Assembly: GCA_019671005.1 (NCBI GenBank)
Contig: CM033744.1
Coordinates: 14,314,128 to 14,378,127 of the forward strand
Direction: 5' to 3'
DNA: 64,000 bases
Origin: Hibiscus mutabilis
Taxonomy: Eukaryota; Streptophyta; Magnoliopsida; Malvales; Malvaceae
Shown: piece by piece, positions 20,128-31,739 of the stretch
Layout: each line of letters begins with the position of its first letter
How positions within the stretch are numbered: position 1 is the stretch's first letter
The notes under the pieces: generated by a model
The model's input: the letters and a program-made list of their open reading frames with translations, nothing else
What the model was told of the DNA's origin: nothing
Database searches by the model: none
Position numbers and translations under genes: made by a program

Positions 20128-22130
20128 AAATGAATTTAAAATTCATTTAACTTTACACACGTGGATTAAATAAATAAAAGATGAACAAAAATCATCTTCA
20201 TCATCTAAGGGCTGTTCGAAACATTAGATAAGAAAGGGGAAAGAAAATTATCAATATTTCAAGCTCAAATTTAGAGATTCAAGACTAGTTTCAAGCAAAA
20301 TTAATTTAGGTAAATTGTTCTACACTTGATTCTCTTCATTTTGATAGTATTTTTGCATGATAAAAGTCAAGTTTGATTCATGTTATGGATGAAAATTGAT
20401 TATGGAAATTGAATCTTATGATGAAATTAGACTTGTAGTTTGTCAAATCAATGATTTAAACATGGAATTAAGGTTGAAATTGGATAAATTCCATGTTTGA
20501 GATTATAAACCCTAACCCTAAAATTTGGATGTTTTTGTTAGGAAGCTAAATTAAGGATGGATTTGAATGAAGTATGAAGTTATGGGTCTTATTTTGATGA
20601 AATGTTGAATAATTTCCCCAAGTTATAATTTTAGGGACTAATCCAAAAATAATGGAAATTTAGGGGAAACTATTGAAAATTTTATTTTAGGATTGGAATC
20701 ATTGAATTATGGTGAAATTAGCTTGAATTGATGATTAAGGACCAAAATGAAAATTTTGGAAATTAGGAGGATCAATTTGGCAATTTGAGAAAAATGGGGA
20801 ATTTATTTGGAGTTAATAATTATTTGATAGAATTGATTTTCAAGCATGTTCTGAAAGTTAAAGGATTAAAATGACAAGAAAGGAAAAATTTAGGGACCTA
20901 TTTCGAAATAAAGGAATTTTGAAGGACTAAGTTGGACAAACTTAAAAGTTAAGGGAAAATTTAGAAATGTTGTAAATGAGTAGAAAAGTTAATTTTTACA
21001 TGAATTAAATGTACAAATGTAATGTAGTAACTAAAATGTTACATTTTTAAAGTTTAAGGACTGAAAGGAAAATAGTCCAAAAATAAGTAAATAATGATGG
21101 AAATTGCTTTAAATTGAGCTTGAGCAAATGAATAATATTCAAAATGGTCACTAAAGACCTAGGGACCTTTTAGGTAATTAGATGGAATTTTGGGAAATTT
21201 TAGAAAATATTTTTTATTCGAATAAATATGTCTTGAATTGAGTTAGTAATGTTAGATTTAAGTCTAACAAAGAATAGTAATAGAATGTGTTCGATTGGTC
21301 TTCTACAGTTCAAAGTGAGCCTAAAGAAGAACCAAGTAATAGCAAGAAAGGAAAGGATATCGAAAGAGCTTAGTGAGGCTAGCCTACATAAACAGGTGAG
21401 TGCATTTTATATGCTTGCATAATGATGAAAAAAGGAAGACTTGAGATAAGTCGACCCTAAATTGAAAATAATATTGCATTATTTATATGAAACTCGACTT
21501 GTTGCATGTTTCAGTAAATGTAAACTTCAGTAGAGCATGAGGTACGAATTTATCTTGCATAATGGCAATGCATATTTGTATATGGATAATAACAAGACTA
21601 AAATGAAACAAGATACACCTGGGGATCCACGCCCATAGTGCAAATGCACTAACAAGGTGTTTATATATGGAGCAAAGAGCGTCCTTATATGAGGAGCAAA
21701 GAGCGTCCTCTCGAGTATGTACTCTACATGGCACTACGGTGCAGATAGGTTACGGGGTTTCCATGGGCCTCTAGCCAGACACGATGATAATAATAACAAG
21801 ATGATACATGATTCAGATGTTACATGTTACTTGCTACATATGTTATATGATACATGATACAAATGTTACATGATTTCATGATACATGAATAAGAAGTTAC
21901 ATGTCACATGACCAAGAAGCACATGACATACATAATAGAAAGGTTACATGATATATGATAGAAATGTTTCATGTTATACTTGATAGAGATGATTCATGAT
22001 TTACATGTTAGTAAGGATACACGATATACTGATATATGACATATTGTCAATTATAGAGAATGCGTAATACACTCATTACATGACATATCAATTTTGTATT
22101 ACTTTATGTTTTTAATAAACTCTTTCATAT

Positions 22131-22154
22131 GCCTCACTAAGTTCGTACTTAGTG
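22131..22154 (+). other. LTR hairpin of C: CTCA plus perfect 8-bp inverted repeat
   Basis: CACTAAGT-TCGT-ACTTAGTG at 22135-22154, preceded by GCCT, so it contains the CTCAC motif. D carries the equivalent CTAAGT stem at 56807-56822 on the minus strand. It lies just after an ATG/ACATG-rich array (about 21790-22070). Confidence 0.7.
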
Positions 22155-22491
22155 TGTGATGTTGTTTCACACGTAGGTTCTCTGAGATAGACTAGTGAGG
22201 AGGAGCTGTCTTTTGGAGATCAAGTTATAATAAGAATTACGGTATGTACATCTTTAAAGTAGTTGATATCTAGTGGCATGTACGAATGTTAAAGTATATG
22301 TTAGTATGTATTTTAAATGAGTAAACTGGTTTGTAAACTTTAAGTGGATAACTACTTTGGTAAACTTAAGTTTATAATATATATACATATTAATATGAAT
22401 GTATGGACTTAGAAAATGGTTTTCTACAAATGGTTATGATTTATGACATAGTTAAATATTGTTTAACCCTAATCGCGTAATAAATTTAATA

Positions 22492-23189
22492 TAGCAGCCC
22501 CCACCCGGTTTATTAGTAAATCAGCTGAGGAGCGTTACGGGGAACACTAGAAACGCGAATAATTTAAAACTTTTCAAGAACCCATCCCTATTAGATGAGT
22601 TGAGTGACTAACAAGGCATTTAAAAGTTCATATATTATCATACAGCAAGCATATGTATTTTATTCACCCTAGATTACCAACTTGGTTATACATTTTCAAT
22701 TCTACATTTAAAAATGTCTACTATTTAAACAGGTGACCATGCATAGCATTCAGATATCATACTTAGACAAGAACATATTCTTTTGTACCCAATCTCATTA
22801 CGTTCAAGTCATGTAGATGTTTCATGTAGGTTTAACTAGTCATGTTTTTATGTACATACATTCAATCCCAACCTCAAGCAAGCATAACATGTTTATCATT
22901 CGTGATAAGTTACCACCTAGACATCATATTGAATCATTTAAGCATAAGCAAGTTCCTTATTCATTATAGGTCTTTACTTTGATTGGTTACTACCAATTTT
23001 CATTCAAAGTTAACTGCTACCTACCCATGAACATGTGACATTCGGATAGCATATAATGGCTAGCAACTGTTCACTTAATCTCAGAGTTCCTATATGTACA
23101 GCTTACTATTCCATTCATAAGAAATTTAGGTTATTACATACTTCAAATTTAGGTAGGTAGCAGTTTACTATTCCATTCATAAGAAATTT
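22492..23189 (-). repeat. Fragment E: LTR end related to F (minus orientation)
   Basis: CACCCGGTTTATTAGTAAATC then GAGCGTTAC and CATCCCTATTAGATGAGTTG parallel the first ~130 bases of solo LTR F (37594 on), which in element orientation is an LTR 3' end. Further right the similarity fades. At 23104-23190 a ~63-bp segment containing TACTATTCCATTCATAAG is present twice in tandem at the border with the next segment. There is no coding potential. Confidence 0.5.
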
Positions 23190-23698
23190 ACCTTTCATGG
23201 ACCACTTATGATTTAGGTACATACCTCAATCCAAGCATATTCAACCATAGCTTAAACACAAAAGAATATAACATAACTTAAAATTAACAAAAGATGCTCG
23301 GAAAGGTCTTATGCCTATCTCGAGACTTTAAACTACACTCACAGTTCGTTTTGAGCTAGTTTTGCACTCGTATAATAATCCATTTTTTCTTATCTCCTAG
23401 TTGATCTACCTTTGCCTTTCCACCTTCAAATCCTTTTGGGTCTAGATATAGCAAGACATACATCCATAAATTAGAACTTGGTTTATCAACTATTTACATG
23501 TTTAACCACTCAATCACATATGCACACACATGTATCCAGCCAAATTGCCCAAATCATTTTTATATGTATATATATACACATCAAAGTCAACCCCTAATGT
23601 ATCTATATACATTCAAATCACTTAAGTACGTATCTACACCTATGTATACAACAAAACAATCCACTTCCCATTTAAACATCCAAAACAGTCCCTAACTA
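23190..23698 (-). repeat. Inverted copy of a B LTR segment (matches 60841-61318)
   Basis: The reverse complement of this stretch follows B's 3' LTR from TAGTTAGGGACAG (60841) to CATGAAAGGTAAATT (about 61318), at an estimated 94-95 percent identity. That is close to the identity between B's own two LTRs. B's 5' LTR lacks exactly this part in the direct orientation, so it may be B's own 5' LTR sequence turned round, or a second B-family element. The match stops abruptly at 23698, where the truncated LTR of G starts. The 65-codon ORF at 23498-23695 is antisense LTR sequence. Confidence 0.7.
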
Positions 23699-25041
23699 TA
23701 AATTTTTATGTCTTTTTTGTGTATGTGTTAAATCTTTGTCCGGGTTTAATTTTGTATTTTTTGCTTATTCGTGTTTTATTTGGGTAGGCCTCTTTGGGAT
23801 AGTTTAGGTTTTAGGATTTAATTTGATTAATTAAAATTATGTGCTCGTTTTATTGGGACATAATTTGAATTAATTAAATTAATTTTAGAATTGGAGCCCT
23901 AGTTAGATCATATGTTCGAATCAATTTAATCCATTTAAACTTGCCCTTGGCTCATTGGGGTAAATATTAAATGTATTAAATTGGTTGAACAATTCTTAAT
24001 TGTTTTTAGGGATAAAATTGATATTTAACATAGCTCACCTAATATAAATCATAATTAATTAATTCGAATAATTTTAAATAGAATCTTTGGCTCATTGGGA
24101 TTCTAGTTTAAAATTAATCAAATTAATTGTTGTGATTTTAGGATAATCGATAAAATATTACGTTTTTTTTTAGTTTTTTAGGATTTAATTAATTTAGGGC
24201 TAATATTAGACTAACCTAGTTAATAACCAGGATGCTAATTAATTCCAAATAATTTGGGCCTTTTTAGGTTAGGACTTTAGTGGGCCTAGCGCTTTAATTC
24301 TATACCTTTCTATGTCGTGCATTTTAACTGTCATTCATTAGACCTTTAATTGCACATGCATGTAATTAATTAACTTAAATTATAAAAAGAATGTAGTTAT
24401 TAATTCGGATATTTGTGTCGTAACTGTCCTGGCTCAATGGATGTTGACCAAGTATTTGGATTAATTCTTACCGTCTGAAGGTAAATTTTAAAACGAATTA
24501 AAATTTGACAAGTCATACCATCATCCTTAACTGCTTGCATCATGCATAAAGGTGATGAAAGGAGTTCGAACTATAAATTAACATGGCAGTTGGGCTTATT
24601 CGACGTCGGTTTAATCTATCGTCCAAGGTATTGTCACCCTTATTAATTAAATGTTTAATTAATTTGAATTCACCAATTTGACAAAGACCGTGTAATTAAA
24701 GTCTAAATTCAATCGCGAACAATTTAGTTAAATTCAATTTGAATTTCGATAATTTCCATCAATTAAAAGCAACATATATTTTGGTACTGATTTTTAGGTG
24801 TGATCGGGGTGTTAGTCCTTCCCCACACGTAACCAACTCCTGAACCCATTTTTTTTAACAAATCTCTGGTTTTATTGTGTCCGGCCTACCTTAGTGGCCG
24901 GTGGCGACTCCAAGTCTTTTTGTCTTTCAAAAATACGAATTTTTAAAGAACTTTCCACTTTCCAAATACTTTCAAAATAAAACGAACCCGATTACTCCTT
25001 TTTTAGTGATCTATTCGACTAATCAAAAAGAGGTCGCTACA
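23699..25041 (+). repeat. G left LTR, 5'-truncated (1.34 kb)
   Basis: Starts within the LTR at the base equivalent to 35186, sharing only ATA at the junction, and ends GAGGTCGCTACA. It is AT-rich with many TTAATTAA-type words and no genes. The promoter half of the LTR, including the TATA box seen in the right copy, is missing, so G cannot be transcribed from its own 5' LTR. Confidence 0.8.
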
Positions 25042-25042
25042 G

Positions 25043-25055
25043 TTGGCGACTAAAT
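25043..25055 (+). other. G primer-binding site
   Basis: TTGGCGACTAAAT follows the LTR end after one base. Tat/Ogre-type plant elements often use a tRNA-Arg primer site beginning TGGCGACTC. Only the first eight bases fit here, so the assignment is tentative. Confidence 0.45.
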
Positions 25056-26029
25056 TTTTTGTGTTTTTAAAACAAAAAAAGAGAGTTAAGCCACAAAAAA
25101 TATTTGTTGCTTTTAATGATGGAAATTTTAGAATTTAAAATGACTTCAATTAATCTATTCGTTTTTGAAGATATGACCTTAATTACACGGGCTTTGATAA
25201 TTGGCCGTATTGAATTAATTGCTCATTTAATTTCTAAGCAATCACTGACATGTGTTGCATCACGATCATCAAGCTCTAAACCCGAACCTTGTCTCTTGAG
25301 TTGGAGTGAAACGCCACATACCCACGTGAGTAGCCCTCCATGGGTCGGTAATTCACTTCCTGGATCCACGCCTTTTGACACGTGAGCAACCCTCCACGTC
25401 ACTAGGTCGTGCTTTCCCTCGAGCCGAATCCAATTCGCAAGCCTGTAATGGGCCAGAATTAGGGTTCTTGTTGTCTTAGTAGGTGACAAGGTAGGCTCGA
25501 GTACCCCCTAGACCAAACCCATGTGTGAGAACCTAGAAGCCCACCCCGATTAGAGCCATGCGGACAACCATAGCAATCTAGAATTCATGTGGTTAGGGTT
25601 TTCTGTTCAGGTTTTTCTGCTTGTTGCTCCCTAATTCATGTTTTTATTTTGCAATTTCAAATTGGTTTATTTTGTTACTAACATGTTTCTTTTGTTTTAT
25701 TCTTTCCCCTTTTATGCTTTATTTTGCATATTTTATCATATCATGTAGAAAACACTGATTTGGAAATAGTATGAAGTTAAAGACTTGATCAATGGGAGAC
25801 TTAGTTCGTAGCACTGATGAAAAGAATTCTGAGGTACAAATATGGTCAGAAGGTGAGCAGCTTCATGATAGAGACAATATTTCTGCCGAAAATAGGTCAG
25901 TGATGGCGTCTGAAACTTTCATGAACACAGAATACAATGATGTGTCGGGGTTGAGACCGTATGGGACAGTTGGGATTACGAAGCGAAAAGTGTTTTCAGA
26001 AGCAAGTACAGTGACATAGCATACTTGTT
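25056..26029 (+). other. G 5' leader
   Basis: About 1 kb without a recognisable protein. It contains two similar phrases, CACGTGAGTAGCCCTCCA (about 25323) and CACGTGAGCAACCCTCCACG (about 25379), in a locally GC-rich stretch. Reading frames at 25104-25385 (plus), 25223-25489 (minus) and 25792-26019 (plus) show no domain. The last ends just before the gag-like homology begins and might be an upstream reading frame. Confidence 0.5.
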
Positions 26030-27865
26030 AGATGTCCCAGTCGATCAGTCAATACTCCAAGTCTTGCTAAGATTTTGGAACCCGTCTTACAGTTGCTTTA
26101 CAATTGGCAACATGGATTTGACTCCAATGATCGAGGAGCATCTATCCCTTGTGAATTGCAAAAAGATTGATGAAAACTGAGTCTACTCCAAACCATCCAA
26201 GAACAAGTCCTTTCGAGCCAAGCTAGGTAGGTTTTCGTGAACTTTGCCGTCGTGGGTTGAAGATCAAGTTATCACTTGGAACAAAAAGGAGGATCTCAAG
26301 TAAGAAGGAATGTTGGCTTTAGCTTCAGTTCATCTAGTGGGCCGAGTTCAGCAAGACCTATTTGCATTATTGGTTTATGGTTTGGTCTTGTTTCCGAAAG
26401 TAGTGGGACTCATTCATCCATCGGTGCTAGACCCGTTTGATTGATTAGAAGGAAAGTCCAATCTGGTGCCTGTTATCTTGGCCAAAACTTTCCAGTCTCT
26501 CAGGTTTTGTAAGAAACATGGTGGGGTCGCTTCTTGGGATGCCCTCATATTCTAATAGTTTGGTTTTACAGTCATCTATGATCTGATGTCCACTTCTCTA
26601 GGCCTCTCTTTGATGGCAAATTCTTACCGTTAGAGGAGTTCTTACGAAAGGAAGACTGGCCAATGAGAAGATTCGAAGAGGTATGGCTAGAAGTCCTACA
26701 AAATTTGAAAGACGAGGATATAGTTTGGAAAGCTCCATGGTTATGCACGAGGAATATTTTGTATCAATGTGGGGAGCATCCATGGGTACCGTTGCTTGAC
26801 CTTTGGGGGCATATAACTTACTCACCCTTGTTGGTTTTGAGACAATATGGTTCCAAACAGTTTATACCAACCACAAGCGGACTAAATGAGTTCAATATAG
26901 ACTACGCGACCGAAAATGGCTACAAAGGGAATGTATACGATGTTTTTTCTATATGGAACAATACTAGACGAGTTAGGGTTTTGAGTGTTCCATACATGAT
27001 GACTCTAGAATATGAAGTGTGGAGATTCAATCGAGTCAATGGCAATATTCCTCAGTTGAATCCTGATGGTATAAGGTCTGTTCAAGAAAGGTTGGCTACG
27101 CTTCCCACTGAAGTTGACTTGATGAGAAAGCAACTTGAAGGGGAGCAAAAGAAATTCATTCAGCTAGAAGCAAAGGCTGATCAAGATAGGTTCAACTTCG
27201 ATTTAGACAAAACAAAGCTCGAGTGATAAATTAAAAGTTTACAAAGGTGGAACAATAAGTTAGAACTTGAGCTCAAGTCAAAAAATGAAGAAATTCAGAA
27301 GTTGCAAAGGCTAAACAAGAGTAAGAGGATTGCAAGTGACGGGCCAAGCGAAGGGTTAGAGCTCAGACTCAAGGAGGAAAAGGCAAGAACCGAGGCTTAC
27401 AAGAAGAAGTATTATGAGCATAAGGATCAAGTACTTTCCATGACCCAAAAGATGGAAAACTTGAAGACTTCTCATTCAACGAAGCTTGAGAATGAACAAC
27501 GCCGGAATAAGGCATTGAAGGCTCAGATAAAGCAGTTAGAAAAGTCTCTTCTCAAGCACAAGGGATCTACCCAGAAGCTAGAAGCCATTAGTTCGAAAAA
27601 CCAGGCTCTGAAGGATCGGATCGAGGATCTAAAGACCGAGGTCCAACGACTCAAATATCAAATAACAAACTTCAAGGAAGCAATTCAAGTGCATTGGATG
27701 CCTACGATGGAACAACTTCAGTTTGCCGCCTTCACTATTTGGAGGCAAGAGCAAGATTTGGCACGCTTCATGAACCAGATGCAAGAAGTTACCCGAAAGG
27801 TTCAGTTCCTAGCGGAAGATGCTGCCGAGCTCCAAGAATGCGTGGACGGTGAATCTGAGGAATGA
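26030..27865 (+). pseudogene. G gag-like ORF: helical plant-mobile-like domain plus coiled coil
   Basis: I recognise the style of a large helical domain common in cotton and other plant Tat-type elements (annotated DUF7745 or 'retrotransposon gag-like' as I recall). Phrases are LIHPSVLDPFD (26412), ILAKTFQSLRFCKKHGG (26479), WKAPWLCTRNILYQCGEHPW, WGHITYSPLLVLRQYGSKQF (26808) and RVNGNIPQL. From about 26580 one frame is open to 27865 except for adjacent stops TGA TAA at 27224-27229. Residues after them form a long Lys/Glu-rich coiled coil (27230-27700) ending in an acidic tail. The domain before 26580 is broken by several stops. Trp-to-TGA and Gln-to-TAA are both C-to-T type changes. Confidence 0.6.
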
Positions 27866-28248
27866 GAAAGAATTGTTTGAATCTTGAGAGAGATTGACAT
27901 ATGTGTAGCGGATTTTCTTTGAATTGTTGTAATGGAACAATGTTCTCATCGATGCCAGTCGTTTAATGATGATATTTTTCAGAATCAGTGTTCTTCTTTG
28001 CATTCATGCATATTTACATTATGTCGCATTTGTCTGCAAAAATTGCTAAGTTTACAATTGACTAAGGGCTTTCATACGAAAGAACTTTGGTGCTTCACGT
28101 TTGTATTCATTTGTGCATTTCTGAGTGTTCGCTTACAATTATTTATTTCGGTCATGCATACGATGCACAACACGTATTAATGAAACAATAAAATTAATTA
28201 TTGGGGATCATGTGCCATTGATCGAAGATCCTACACCGAGGAAAGCAA

Positions 28249-29459
28249 ATGGAAAGAAGTTTTGCTAAAATGGAAGCCAATTTAAGAGGAACATTCACCT
28301 CAGGAAATAAAGAGAACAGTGGGAGGGCTTCGACACAGTACAACTCTAGAAATATGAATGACCTAGCAGCTAGGGTGGAAAAACTAGAGGAGATCCAAGA
28401 ACTTTTGGTCAGGAATCAAAAGGAGATAATGACATATGTGAAAAAGTTCCAAGTGGAATCTATAGGGCAAATCGAAGAACTGAAGGGGTATGATGGCTAT
28501 CATGACCAAAGGAAAGGGTCTGACTATCATGACTCGTTCGTACAAAGGGAGATTGGAAAGATAAATGAGAGTTGGGATTGCAGCTCTATAAAGGAAAAGA
28601 CTTTGTCTTATGAAGACCAAGCTACTGTCAATTAGTATGAGGTAGTTCGTACCGCGTCCGGATGCCCCATCGAGTTGGCTTTGGATAAGATTGAATATTC
28701 TCTTTTGAAAATTTGGTCTTCACCAACCAATAGAGAATCGGCCCATGAGCAATTTAAGAAGATAGATTATGGGATTGCCAACACGAGCACCTACGAAGCC
28801 CCTTCAAAGCTGATGATCTCTTCACCCCATGCCGTCTCCAGGAATATGCAATGTCTGAATAGAAAGGAGACTAGGGGTCCCAAAGAGGAGATACAGAGAA
28901 AGTCCTTTACCCCTCTGCCGATTTCCTACATAGAATTGTACTCACAATTATACAAGGTCGATATGGTTCGACCATGTTTTGTTACTCCTTTTCAACCACC
29001 TTATCCCTCGTGGTATGATGCTAAATCACATTGTGAGTACCATGCCGGAGTAAGGGGACACGCGATAGAGAATTGCATAGCATTCAAGAAAGTGATCCAG
29101 AACATGCTAAACGCCAGATTCTTGAAGTGTGAAGGACCTGACGTGGAGGTTAAGCCATTACCAAGCCACGAAGGTCAGGGTACGAACGCTCTTAAAAGGG
29201 AAGATACAAAGGGGGAGAAGAAAAAAATGCCTGTCATCCCATTACCAATTTCCTACACCGAGTTGCTTCCCATGCTTGTTAAAAAGAAATTGCTGACCTC
29301 TGTCCCATACAAGCCAAAGGTTCCTCCCTATCCCAGGAATTATGATATCAATGTAGTGTGTGACTACCACATGGGGAGTACAGGCCATAAGACAGAAAAT
29401 TTGGAGCATTGAAGAACAAGGTCCAGGGTCTGATTAAAGCCGGTCTATTGAAGTTGTAA
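28249..29459 (+). pseudogene. G gag C-terminal region with two CX2HX5HX4C-like motifs
   Basis: One frame runs from 28249 to 29412 with a single TAG at 28633-28635. The first third is helical (RVEKLEEIQELLVRNQKEI). Then two related modules follow. Module 1 has LPISYIELYSQL (28915) and CEYHAGVRGHAIENC (29032-29076). Module 2 has LPISYTELLPML (29242) and CDYHMGSTGHKTENL (29359-29403), where the last Cys is replaced by Leu. A one-base change near 29403 shifts the frame, after which LKNKVQGLIKAGLLKL ends at TAA 29457-29459. These motifs fit the nucleic-acid binding end of Tat-type gag proteins. Both modules share the same P-x-P-W/N-Y-D lead-in, so they are a tandem duplication. Confidence 0.65.
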
Positions 29460-31739
29460 AAGAGAGAATGATAGGGGTAAGTTGTGGGAAGGTGCTGATA
29501 TCCCTTTGAATGACTCCTTGTGCTTATTTCTTTTGTAGTGATGCATCAAACCAACTTTGCTACTGTTTGCCCGAAAGTAACAAGGATTTTGTTAAGGGCA
29601 TATGTTATGTTTGCTTTTGTTTCTCATTTCAATGAAATGATGCATCTTTTAATCAAGTATATATATGTATATTCTTTCTTACTCTCGTAAACCCCAGATA
29701 TCACGTGCATAATGTGGCATTGATTCTAATAAATGATCAATCGAATATTGTGATCATGATAAAGTATGATTTCCTACTCAGCCCGCTATGGTCAGTAAAG
29801 CGCAAAACGTAAGACTACTACTCCTTTGATAATGTTTGATGATAGGAAAATCTCCTAAAAAGCCCAATAAAGTTGCTAGGATATGAAAATTCTTTTAATA
29901 TAAAAAAGAGAAAACTAAAGTGTGTTTTTAAATGAGGTAAATTAAATTAAAGGGGTACTCTGCTATAGCAAAAAGGCTAAATAAGGATGTTTTGCTCCAC
30001 TTACACTAATTGAGTCCAAAGCCTTGGTTGTATGAGTAAATTTTCAAATCATGACTATGCTGAGTAACCCGGAGTATTGTTGTATGCTCCATCATTATTC
30101 TTGGGACAAAAGACTATGATGAGTTGAATTACAGAGAAGAAAGAACATTTTTTAAAAATTAAAGAAATGAATGAACAATCAAATAAATCTCGGAGCATTC
30201 TGATGGAGCTGTAGGGGAGAACAAATCTAATAAGGAGCTATGCTTTACCTGTTCAATACCCTAGCGTCAGAGATGACTCTTTTAAAGGAACTGATACGAT
30301 GTTAATTATAATTGGAAGAATATACTTATACTAAAATTTTCAAATCGATATTTTTACACTCTATGTATTAAGCAAATTTGAAAACCATAAATATATTTTG
30401 GAGAAAAATAATGAGAACTAGAAGGAACAGTTTTCGAACATATCAAGCTAATACCATAATCATGAGGATGAACCGAGCAATCTGGGAGGAATTTCACAAC
30501 CTCAAATATCGCCACAACATTCAAAGGCAAGCTATTGATCATCGAGGGGGCAGATCTAAGACGCTCTTGCATTTGATATTTGGGGCATTATATTCTTTTT
30601 TTCTATTAATTGTGATTTTGTATAGAAAGAATATGATTTCTTTGTATTGTTCCAAGAATAAAATTTAGAATTCGGGGTTCTAAATGTAGCAAGCCTTGGT
30701 ATGCTACACGCTTGAAAGACTCAAAGTGAGTGTCTGTCACAATACCTTGATTGATTCAAAGGAACGAAGATTGAATCTTATTGAAGAAATAGAATTTTGA
30801 GACTAGAGGGCATGTTTAGGCATACCGTTGAGATGGAAGAAGGATCATCCCGTTGCATCAGAGGCAAAAGAAATAACAGCTAAACCTGATGGCGAGATAA
30901 GTTGCTACCAATATCCATAAAAAAGAAAGTTGTTCTTCTGCATGGTTTCTGGGATAGAGTTTTAGGCCAAGGATGTACATGGTCGACCTGATACAAAACC
31001 TGTCAGTGAGTCTGAAGAGAATAATAGCAAAGGATTAGTATTTGCCATAATGTCTTGATTGGATTAGCAAAATGAAGATTGAGCCTTTTTGAAGAAAAAA
31101 GTTTAGAGGTTTAGGGGGCATGTTTTTAGCCCAACATTGAGACAGCAGAAAGACCGTACCGATAGGTCAGAGGCAACATAAATCGTTAAACCCAGAGGTA
31201 AGATGAGGCACTACCAAGGGTAAGTCAACATCTCCATTCAAAGGAGGAAAACAAAGATAAGACTTTATGGAAGTAAGAAAGGTTCAGAAAATTAGGGCCA
31301 TGTGTTCACCCCAATGTTGAGATTGAAGAAGACTCATCATGAAGAGTTAATGAAGAGGCAACAACTATGCCTGAGTTGAATGGGGCAAAGACGGAAGCTC
31401 AACCAGAAAGTAAAGGTTTATCCCCAGCATCTCTAAAAAAAATAACTGCTCTCATGCATCATCCCTAGTTAGACATCCCTAAATTAGGAGCATGCTAACT
31501 GATTCTATCATAGCATTTCATCTGTTACAGGTATTTAATTGTTAGATCAAGTACTTTCTAAGAAGAGGAGTAAACAACAAAGTGAAGACACGAAAGAGAC
31601 TGTAAGCGAGGAATTTTAGACTCGTAATATCAGGATTTCAGAAGTAAATGAGGCAGATACCCATAGCTCAAGAATTTTCAGACAGGAAAGTCAAAAAGCT
31701 TATCCATTCAGGCTCATGGGAAATGGACACCTTCATTCG
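29460..31739 (+). other. G internal region without pol
   Basis: This is where protease, RT, RNase H and integrase should follow gag. I found no DSG/DTG, xxDD, DAS or HHCC motif in any plus frame, and stops are dense. Three loosely similar stretches start at about 30700, 31050 and 31240. They share a GGGCATGTTTAGGC-like phrase then TTGAGAT (about 30810, 31120, 31295) and an AGAGGCAA phrase, suggesting an old repeat of 200-320 bp. The 96-codon ORF at 30378-30668 has no domain I recognise. Confidence 0.55.

Larger units (their letters stand above)
19432..22491 (+). repeat. LTR C, a relative of solo LTR D, inserted in A LTR3
   Basis: GGTAATATCCCAATTTTTGG corresponds to the minus-strand start of D (TGTAATATCCCAAATTTTTG) with its first T changed. 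Homology to D in opposite orientation is clear at several points. One is GAGCAAAGAGCGTCCT with GGGGATCCACGCCCATAGTG (about 21610-21715, against 57440-57530). Another is the CTCACTAAGT hairpin (22131-22154) followed by TTTCACACGTAGGTTCT. No gag or pol is visible across 3 kb. The right end is unclear, because the sequence merges into E near 22491 without a TACA terminus. It is probably a solo LTR or truncated element. The 83-codon ORF at 21483-21734 (minus) falls in LTR repeat sequence and is rejected as a gene. Confidence 0.65.

Noticed and set aside
25104..25489. Two overlapping ORFs in the leader of G
   Set aside because: No recognisable domain, opposite strands, short. Treated as leader sequence.
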